Shown here in pieces: positions 1 through 6,897 of a stretch of 10,018 nucleotides of DNA. A program made the position numbers and the translations under genes. The DNA comes from Ignavibacteria bacterium. GTDB taxonomy: Bacteria > Bacteroidota > Ignavibacteria > Ignavibacteriales > Melioribacteraceae. Position 1 is the stretch's first letter, and every line of letters starts with the position of its first letter. Below the pieces are notes generated by a model that was not told where the DNA came from, did no database searches, and saw only the letters and a list, made by a program, of their open reading frames with translations. The stretch is from positions 1 to 10,018 of the forward strand of contig DAIEQP010000036.1 of assembly GCA_027347805.1 (NCBI GenBank), written 5' to 3'.

Positions 1-3000
1 AATTCATCATTTGCTTTCCCAATATAAATAGTCGTGTCTTTCATTTTTGAAAGGTTAGGCGGATTGTTAACTACTACAAATGTGGAATCAGAAAAAATAA
101 CTTTGCCAGATTTGGTAGAAACATTTAGCTGATAAATCCCGTCACTATTAATGGAAGATATGCTCAATTCATTGGTAGAGTACAATTTTGATGATTTTTT
201 ATCTATCCACGAATAATTAAGCTGACTAGTATTATCACTTACAGTCGGTTTAATATGTAACGATTCACCTACGCAGACAACAACTTTTAGAGGTATTGAT
301 ACTATGGGATAATCTAACACTTTTACATATTTAACTTTTTCCGATGGATATGTGATTCCATTTAATCCTGAAGATGCAATCAATTTGATCCGATTTAGTC
401 CCGGTTCTGTAAGTGTTGTTTTAAATGTTTTTTCGTTCGAAATTTTTATTTCATTTAAAAACCATTCAAAAGTAGTGACACTATTATCTTTAATTTCGGA
501 TGTTACAGCATCAAGAACAATTTCTTCATCCCGCTGAACAATATCAGGAATAACAAATGCAGCTTCGGGAATGTTAACGACCTTTACTTCAGTAGATATT
601 TTATTTGAGCTGTTTTCTAATGATGTTCCATCCATAACTGTAAGTGTTACATTATAAATTCCAATTTTTGAATATTGGTGTGTTACCTTTATTCCATGTT
701 TTGTGACACCATCTCCAAAATCCCAGATATAGTCTGAGATTTTCCCATCTGCATCTTTTGAATTTGATGCATCAAAAATTATTAGTTCATTAGGCGTACA
801 ATCATGTCTAACATTAAATTCTGCAACGGGGGCAGAGTTCACATTTATTAATTTTGTCACCGTCGAGGAGTTACATTCAGATTTTATATCTGTCCTCAAA
901 GTTAAAACCACATTATAGTTTCCATACTTTATGTACTTGTGCTTTGCAATTTTTCCATTTCCAGTAGAACCATCTCCGAAATTCCAATCATAACTAATTA
1001 CTTTGCCGTTACCAGGAAAACTCATTGACGCATCAAAAGTGCATTCATAATTTTCTGGTATTGAATCTCTTGAAGTAAATGAAGCAACTGGTGCTTCTGT
1101 TATAGTTACTTTTAAATTGTCTTTTGCAGTGTTGTCACACTTGCCTTTTAAATCGCCCGTAATTGTTAATGTTACTTTATATTTTCCCGGTTTCGAATAA
1201 ATATGAATTGGATTAGGCCCGACTCCTGTTTCACCATCACCAAATTCCCAATTATAACTGCTAACCAATCCACCTGGCGAAACTGATTTAGTCCCATCAA
1301 AAGTAACAGGACTGGAAGCGCATGCAATCATATCATTCCCAGCAACTGCAATCGGGGCATCAAGAACTTTAATAATTTTTGTATCTACAGCACTATCGCA
1401 CAATAAACCAGAATCATCTGTAACCCTGAGTGTAACGGAATAATTTCCTCCTTTCTTAAATACACGAAACACATTGCTTCCGCTTAATTTCACCGAATCA
1501 TCAAATGCCCATTCATAATGAATCAAACCTTTTTCAAATACCTGCGATTGCAGTCCGCTTAAAATCAGAATGTCTCCTGCGCAAATTGTTGTATCTGCAC
1601 CGGCATTTGCAATCGGAGGCCGGTGTATTTTCACAAAAATTGTTTTTCTAGAAAGTGAATTAGCTAATCCAAGTCCATCATCAACAGAAATTGTAACCGG
1701 TAGAATTCCACGGTCCGAAAAATTATGATAAATTTTTGAACCACCTTTAATTTTTTCATTGTTGGGAAATTCCCAGTAAAACGAAAGCTTATCCCCATCA
1801 GGGTCAATCGTTTTTGATGCATCTATCAAAACAATGTTATTACATGTTTCAATAGTTTCGTCAACGTTAATAACTGGTGAATTGTTTACTTTGATAATTA
1901 CAGTATCATTTGAAATTGAATTTTCAGCGTATGAATCATCTTTGACTGATAATATTACATTATAAACACCCGGCTTTTCAAAAGATTTCTCAAAAGTTTT
2001 TCCTGAACCTTTTGTTCCATCACCAAAGATCCAATTATATTCTTTAATAATTCCATCCAAATCTCTTGATTGCGATGCATCAAATATGATTTTTTGTTTC
2101 GGAGATGCAACAGTAATGCAATTTATAGTTGGCAATGGTGAGTTATTAACTTTTACATTTATAAATGCAATTCCAGTTGCAGGATATTTAAAATCATCTG
2201 TCACTTCAAGTCCAACATTATAAGTCCCGGGATTTGAAAAGCTGTATTCAAAACTTTCCTTATCGCTTACGTTCACATTATCGAGAAACCATCTGTAACT
2301 GACAATTTTTCCATCCGGATCAATAGAACCATTCCCGGTAAATTTTATTTTTTGATTTACTGCAACAGATCTATTTGGCCCAGCATCAGCTATAGGTTTT
2401 TTGTTGATTATAATTTTGGATGTATCGAAAGAAAAGTTATTTGAAGTATTATATTTATCTATCACTTTCAGAATTACTGAATAAGTACCTGCAATCTTAT
2501 AATTATGATTTACTATTTTTCCTTCAGAAGTTGAACCGTCTCCAAATGTCCACTGATATTTTACTATTCCGCCAATTTCATCACACGATTCGGATGCATC
2601 AAATGTAGCATTGCCATCATTAAGAAACATTTCATTCTTAATCTTTGCGATCGGTCTGTCATTCACAATTATTTTTAATGAATCAAATCCGGAATCTGTT
2701 TCTGTATTGGAATCATCTGTGACTTTTAATTTGATTATATAAGTTCCCGGTTTGCTAAATCTGTGATTAGGTTTAACACCTGTTCCTTTTATTCCATCAC
2801 CAAAATTCCAATCATACTTAACAATCTTACCGTCACCATCACTTGATTTATAAGCATCAAACAATACTTCTTCATTCAAAGCAACAATTTTATCTGGTCC
2901 CGCAACAGCTTTTGGGGGATTGTTAATAAAAACCGTTACTAATTTCGAAGCAGAGTTATTTGCAGCAGTTGAGTTATCAGTGACAGTAAGTTTTATTTTA

Positions 3001-4568
3001 TATGTACCGGGATTTGGAAATTTTTGTTGAACAATTTTTCCTTCCTGAATTCCTAATTCGTTAAAGTTCCACTCATATTTGATAATTGAACCATCATTAT
3101 CTTTACATGACGTTGCATCAAAAGTCAATTGCTGATTTACTGCACCAATGATTTTATCTTCAGCTATGATCACCGGAGGATCATTCACTGTTATTACAAC
3201 TGTATCTTCAGAATTATTACATAACTGATTTTGATAATCATCTATAACTTTTAGCAAAACAATGTATTTACCTGGTAATTGAAATGCATGTGTTACCTTT
3301 TGTCCATTTGCAGTTGAGCCATCACCAAAATTCCATTTGTAATCAATGATTTTGCCATCTGCATCGGAAGAATTACTTCCGTCAAAAACAACTTTTTGAT
3401 TAGGCATTAAGAACAAATCATCGCCGGCTTTTGCAATCGGTTTTTCATTTATAACAAAATCAAATTTCTCCAGTTTTGCCCTTGTAATAGATTTTGAAGT
3501 AACATCGACAACAAAACACTCACCTGTATATTTGCCCGCTTTATCAAAAGTTCGTTGAATAAATTTAGAATCTGAAGAAAATCCATCACTAAAATTCCAT
3601 TGATAAGCTAATGAATCTTTTTCATCAGTTGGAACGGCCATTAAATTAAAATTAATAGTCGCGCAATCTTTGTAAACAAATTCTTTTTTCACATCAGGAA
3701 TTGATGAAGTCAGTTTATCAATTTGTTCTAATAAAATTTTATATTTTTTCCCCTCCTGGTTATCAAAGAAAAATGTAATATCATTTGCCTCCATATTAAC
3801 CGGACCAATATCGAACGTGAAATCATTCTCGCTTTCATACTCTGTAAGATCAAATTTATTTACCGACCACTCACCCGGAAGGCTTTGATTCAAAGGGGAT
3901 TCATCTTTTAAAAGCGTACTAAATGAACAATTAGTGCCATCCAAATCAAATGTATGAACTACAATCTTACGATTCTGTTTATCCGGTTTTACAATAAAAA
4001 ACTGCTCTTCATCTGTGTGTTTCAATGCAATTGTTGGCTGGTATGAATAAAGTATTAAACCGGGAATAGTTTTATTGCTAAGAGAATCTGAGCTCACAAA
4101 AACTTTAAAATTATTTCCATCGTCTCCATCAACGCCTTCTACAATTAACGAATAAATAAAATCTTCACTTGGTTTCTTAGAAAGATTTACAAAATTATAC
4201 CACTCGCCAAATAATCTTTTATCCTGCCCTATCTCGAATCTTCCCAAAATTTGTTTGTCAATTCCTGCACGATAGCCCGGTATTTTTATAATATCATCCT
4301 CATTATGTTCTCCCTGATAAATGCTGAAACGAAATTTTGAATTCCAGGAACCAATCGCGATATCTTCTTTTGAACCGCAGCTAACATCATATAACCGTAA
4401 GAATGCATTACCAGAATAATCTTTGGGAATTTGTATGTTAATCACCTGGATATAATTATTATCACCTTCGTCTTTATTTGCTTTGGGACCATAGTTAACA
4501 AATTTCAGGTCTGTCTGTGCGAAGACCGAAAAACAAAATACAATAAAAAGAAAAATTGCACTCTTCAC
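1..4568 (-). CDS. Giant secreted PKD-repeat surface protein (C-terminus beyond the window)
   Basis: The frame is open without a stop from a GTG at 4568-4566 to the left edge, giving 1522 residues and no C-terminus. I chose GTG because a signal peptide follows at once (MKSAIFLFIVFCFSVFAQ, likely cut before Q18), a GGGA lies 5 nt upstream, and no ATG follows for over 200 codons. Residues 19-300 match no family I recognise. Residues 301-375 form a divergent PKD-like domain (WNFSDG, with Cys302 and Cys351). Residues 376-1418 hold twelve PKD-type repeats of about 87 residues, most with a (N/D)xPxA opening, FDAS, a D-x-DG loop, Y-x-W-x-FGDG and a PGxYxVxLxVxD end. Residues 1419-1502 look Ig-like, and another domain begins at the edge. 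PKD arrays usually act as extracellular spacers in adhesins, gliding proteins or large enzymes, so the active part probably lies beyond the window. It follows the FecR-like gene by 13 nt and is likely co-transcribed with it. The PKD call is sure; the role is unknown. Confidence 0.93.
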   Translation of the reverse strand, partial: MKSAIFLFIVFCFSVFAQTDLKFVNYGPKANKDEGDNNYIQVINIQIPKDYSGNAFLRLYDVSCGSKEDIAIGSWNSKFRFSIYQGEHNEDDIIKIPGYRAGIDKQILGRFEIGQDKRLFGEWYNFVNLSKKPSEDFIYSLIVEGVDGDDGNNFKVFVSSDSLSNKTIPGLILYSYQPTIALKHTDEEQFFIVKPDKQNRKIVVHTFDLDGTNCSFSTLLKDESPLNQSLPGEWSVNKFDLTEYESENDFTFDIGPVNMEANDITFFFDNQEGKKYKILLEQIDKLTSSIPDVKKEFVYKDCATINFNLMAVPTDEKDSLAYQWNFSDGFSSDSKFIQRTFDKAGKYTGECFVVDVTSKSITRAKLEKFDFVINEKPIAKAGDDLFLMPNQKVVFDGSNSSDADGKIIDYKWNFGDGSTANGQKVTHAFQLPGKYIVLLKVIDDYQNQLCNNSEDTVVITVNDPPVIIAEDKIIGAVNQQLTFDATSCKDNDGSIIKYEWNFNELGIQEGKIVQQKFPNPGTYKIKLTVTDNSTAANNSASKLVTVFINNPPKAVAGPDKIVALNEEVLFDAYKSSDGDGKIVKYDWNFGDGIKGTGVKPNHRFSKPGTYIIKLKVTDDSNTETDSGFDSLKIIVNDRPIAKIKNEMFLNDGNATFDASESCDEIGGIVKYQWTFGDGSTSEGKIVNHNYKIAGTYSVILKVIDKYNTSNNFSFDTSKIIINKKPIADAGPNRSVAVNQKIKFTGNGSIDPDGKIVSYRWFLDNVNVSDKESFEYSFSNPGTYNVGLEVTDDFKYPATGIAFINVKVNNSPLPTINCITVASPKQKIIFDASQSRDLDGIIKEYNWIFGDGTKGSGKTFEKSFEKPGVYNVILSVKDDSYAENSISNDTVIIKVNNSPVINVDETIETCNNIVLIDASKTIDPDGDKLSFYWEFPNNEKIKGGSKIYHNFSDRGILPVTISVDDGLGLANSLSRKTIFVKIHRPPIANAGADTTICAGDILILSGLQSQVFEKGLIHYEWAFDDSVKLSGSNVFRVFKKGGNYSVTLRVTDDSGLLCDSAVDTKIIKVLDAPIAVAGNDMIACASSPVTFDGTKSVSPGGLVSSYNWEFGDGETGVGPNPIHIYSKPGKYKVTLTITGDLKGKCDNTAKDNLKVTITEAPVASFTSRDSIPENYECTFDASMSFPGNGKVISYDWNFGDGSTGNGKIAKHKYIKYGNYNVVLTLRTDIKSECNSSTVTKLINVNSAPVAEFNVRHDCTPNELIIFDASNSKDADGKISDYIWDFGDGVTKHGIKVTHQYSKIGIYNVTLTVMDGTSLENSSNKISTEVKVVNIPEAAFVIPDIVQRDEEIVLDAVTSEIKDNSVTTFEWFLNEIKISNEKTFKTTLTEPGLNRIKLIASSGLNGITYPSEKVKYVKVLDYPIVSIPLKVVVCVGESLHIKPTVSDNTSQLNYSWIDKKSSKLYSTNELSISSINSDGIYQLNVSTKSGKVIFSDSTFVVVNNPPNLSKMKDTTIYIGKANDE
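315..3443 (-). repeat. Twelve tandem PKD-type domain repeats, about 261 bp period
   Basis: Aligning the linker that opens each domain (KPIAKAG, DPPVIIAE, NPPKAVAG, DRPIAK, KKPIADAG, NSPLPT, NSPVIN, RPPIANAG, DAPIAVAG, EAPVAS, SAPVAE, PEAAFV) puts the repeat starts at 3443, 3182, 2921, 2660, 2402, 2144, 1883, 1622, 1361, 1097, 836 and 569. The steps are 261, 261, 261, 258, 258, 261, 261, 261, 264, 261, 267 and 255 bp. The FGDG motif is intact in repeats 1, 3, 4, 6, 9, 10 and 11. It is altered in repeats 2 (WNFNELG), 5 (WFLDN), 7 (WEFPNN), 8 (WAFDDS) and 12 (WFLNE). The DNA of the repeats has diverged, so this is an old protein-level repeat, not a recent duplication. Edges are good to a few residues. 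Confidence 0.88.
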
Positions 4569-4573
4569 TTTAT

Positions 4574-4577
4574 TCCC
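4574..4577 (-). promoter_or_regulatory. Ribosome binding site supporting the GTG start of the PKD protein
   Basis: On the minus strand GGGA sits 5 nt before the GTG at 4568, within the 13-nt gap after the stop codon of the preceding gene. An in-frame ATT four codons upstream could in theory start translation, but it would precede the GGGA and only lengthen the signal peptide. The site is weak and partial, as is common in Bacteroidota-like genomes, so coupling to the upstream gene may matter as much. Confidence 0.35.
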
Positions 4578-4581
4578 AATG

Positions 4582-6897
4582 TTATTTACTTATTTCAAAA
4601 GTTTTTTTGTTGAATAATAAATCTTCCAATGTAATTGTTTTTATTCTTGGCAATGTTTTGCCGCCACAATTAATAATCCCTTCATAAATATTTTTTTCTT
4701 TTGAGTATTTAATCATCTCGGTTCTATAAGCACCATCTTCATCCAGAGTAATTTCGGAATAGCTTTTCAGTTGAGTAAGATCATCGGCTTTTATAATTAT
4801 TCTATAATAACTTTCATTCTTATCTATTCTTTGCAGATCATAGCTTCTAAGCTGGGGAGGTTGATTATCAAAGAGAACTTTCTTTTCCAATGTTAAAGAG
4901 TTCTCCTCCTTTCCCACAGCTTTAATTTCAAAAATATTTACCGGCTTGTTAAGAATTTGACTGGACTTGAAGAATCCACCGCTCTCGATGTTAATCTTCT
5001 GCCTGTTTATAAACAGCTCAAAAACATTTTCAACTTTTCCGGAAATAGTTAAAGTTTCTTTATTTGTTTCAGTTAATACTTCCGGCTCAAAAAATATTTT
5101 GGGAGTAGAATTTTTTTTAACAACACTTATTTCAATCTTTTTTTCATAACCGGCAGGAGTATTTACAGAAATCAAAAAAATCTGAACTTGCTTTTCCAGT
5201 TTCAAATTTATTTCACAATTTCCCAGCGTATCTGCATAATTTATAGATGACCAATTCCCTTCTGTATTTTTAACTTCTAAACGGGAGAGTGGCCGTGTTT
5301 TAAGTGATAGCTGAAGCAATGGTTCGGAAGACTGAAGACTTGTATTATTTTTTATTTCCCCGTTTATTTTATCAATTAATTTTAATTCGGAGTTTACTTC
5401 ACAAAATACATTTCGATAAACTTTTGTTTCGAGCCCGGTTTCATTCTTAGAAGTTATTTCTACCTTATTTATTCCTTCGCTAAGTTCTATTTTTTTATCA
5501 AAATTACCATCCTTATCAAGATCAACTTTAACACCATTCACGAATAGATTACAATTCGATATTGTTTTTCCTTTAACAGATACTTTTGAGTCCCGTGAGA
5601 TAAGATTATTTGAAGGAAATTCAACTGTTAAAAACGGTTTGTTTGAATCATGCTTAACAATAAAAATTCTCGAATCGGAAAACGGGCCTGGCAGTCCGGC
5701 TGAGTCAACAGAACAAACATGCCAGTAATATACTCCTGCCTCTATTCCGGAAGTTTGCAAACTAAGATTACGAATATTTTTGTAAGCGGAATATACCTTC
5801 GAAAAATTTGGGTCCCGTGAAATCTCCAGCCAGTAACTTTGCGCATTTTTTATTTTTCCCCATTCAAATTCAGGCTGCATCTCTGAAAATTTTGCTAATT
5901 CTTCTGGTGAAATTAAAGATGGTGAAAGCAAAAGATTTTTTGGTTTTGCCGGAAATCCGCCGTCAGGAATTACCGATCCCTGGTTTTTTTTTACAACAAC
6001 TGATGAATCCTTTACTTGAAGTGATATTTCACCATTATAATTAGAAAGTTTTGTTGATTTGTTTCCTTTTTCAACCCAGAAATATTTTGAATTAATTTTT
6101 GTCTTAACTCCTTTTATATCTAGATCAAATTTTTTCTTGGGACTATTTAACAACATTGCAAAAGCATCGCCTTTCTCCAATTTTACTTTCGTAGTTGTCT
6201 TATTATCAATTACATCAAATTTGGAACTCTGAATAATTGCCTGAGAATTTTCATTCAACTTAATCTGGCTCAAATCAAAAAAAGTAATATTTGCGTTTGA
6301 AAGCGCAAGAGTTCTAGCCCAATCATTTTCCTTCAAATTATCATATAATTCCGCCTCTTCCCATTTTAAAACCGAAGGAAACATTTTTTGGACATTTCCT
6401 TTTTTAAATGAAATAATTGCATCAATTGTCTTTTCCCTGATTTCTTTTGTTCTCCTGTATGCTTCTCCCGAATATTTTAATGATTCATCCAATGATTTAT
6501 CTGCCGATTCATAATCAAACAAATCTTTTTGACTAACTGCTTGTTGAAGCGAATTGGAAGCTTTTGCAAGTAAATCTTCAGATAGTATTTTACTTCCAAT
6601 TTTAACAGCATTCTGAAATGAATTATTTGCTTCTGTAAACTTTGATAAGAATTTACTTACTTTGCCCTTTGGAATTTTTAAGGAACTACCCGGCTTTAAC
6701 TCACTTAGATTTTTGATGTTATTGTATTTTAAAATGTAGGGCCATAAATCGGGGTTGCCAAAATATTCAGAAGATACTTTCCTAATATCAAAACTGGAGC
6801 TTATATTAATTGTAACATCATCCTGTTTTTGAGAAAAGATAAAGTTATTGATAGACAGCAACATTAAAAACAATATAAATCTAAGCTTCTTGCTCAT
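4582..6897 (-). CDS. Exported LysM/FecR-domain protein with fibronectin-like and Ig-like modules
   Basis: This 771-residue protein starts with a signal peptide (about 1-22, ending FIFSQ). Residues 29-76 look like a LysM domain: a register of YFGNPDLWPYILKYNNI, then LKPGSSLKIP, the form found in LysM proteins that bind peptidoglycan. Residues 85-195 are polar and probably helical. Residues 197-315 resemble FecR: KLNENSQAIIQ, a TKVKLEKGDAFAMLL strand, and a PDGGFPAKP exit. Residues 340-415 are fibronectin-III-like (FEWGKIKNAQSYWLEIS, then GVYYWHVCSVDSAGLPGPFS). Residues 418-498 and 598-677 resemble bacterial Ig modules of the glucodextranase-B type (LFVNGVKVDLDKDGNF; LFINRQKINIESGGFF). The first 17 nt overlap the kinase gene's 3' end, and the PKD gene follows after 13 nt. 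Classical FecR proteins are inner-membrane anti-sigma regulators, but there is no sigma-factor gene here and no C-terminal membrane helix. A periplasmic, wall-bound scaffold or sensor partner is more likely. Domains are fairly sure; function is open. Confidence 0.9.
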   Translation of the reverse strand: MSKKLRFILFLMLLSINNFIFSQKQDDVTINISSSFDIRKVSSEYFGNPDLWPYILKYNNIKNLSELKPGSSLKIPKGKVSKFLSKFTEANNSFQNAVKIGSKILSEDLLAKASNSLQQAVSQKDLFDYESADKSLDESLKYSGEAYRRTKEIREKTIDAIISFKKGNVQKMFPSVLKWEEAELYDNLKENDWARTLALSNANITFFDLSQIKLNENSQAIIQSSKFDVIDNKTTTKVKLEKGDAFAMLLNSPKKKFDLDIKGVKTKINSKYFWVEKGNKSTKLSNYNGEISLQVKDSSVVVKKNQGSVIPDGGFPAKPKNLLLSPSLISPEELAKFSEMQPEFEWGKIKNAQSYWLEISRDPNFSKVYSAYKNIRNLSLQTSGIEAGVYYWHVCSVDSAGLPGPFSDSRIFIVKHDSNKPFLTVEFPSNNLISRDSKVSVKGKTISNCNLFVNGVKVDLDKDGNFDKKIELSEGINKVEITSKNETGLETKVYRNVFCEVNSELKLIDKINGEIKNNTSLQSSEPLLQLSLKTRPLSRLEVKNTEGNWSSINYADTLGNCEINLKLEKQVQIFLISVNTPAGYEKKIEISVVKKNSTPKIFFEPEVLTETNKETLTISGKVENVFELFINRQKINIESGGFFKSSQILNKPVNIFEIKAVGKEENSLTLEKKVLFDNQPPQLRSYDLQRIDKNESYYRIIIKADDLTQLKSYSEITLDEDGAYRTEMIKYSKEKNIYEGIINCGGKTLPRIKTITLEDLLFNKKTFEISK

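Noticed and set aside
352..3181. Short plus-strand open frames antisense to the PKD gene, such as 352-537 and 2420-2608.
   Set aside because: They lie inside the 1522-codon minus-strand frame, have low-complexity products and no ribosome binding sites.
315..3443. The regular 261-bp period might indicate a CRISPR array or recent DNA satellite.
   Set aside because: The period is exact only at the protein-domain level; the bases differ between units and there are no identical short repeats with spacers.
4431..4613. A plus-strand 60-codon frame spanning the junction of the PKD and FecR-like genes.
   Set aside because: It is antisense to the GTG start and signal peptide of the PKD gene, and its product has no recognisable features beyond AT-driven hydrophobicity.
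4582..6897. Reading the FecR-like protein as a classical iron-responsive anti-sigma regulator.
   Set aside because: No ECF sigma factor or TonB receptor gene is adjacent, there is no inner-membrane anchor after the signal peptide, and the LysM and Ig-like modules do not fit that class.
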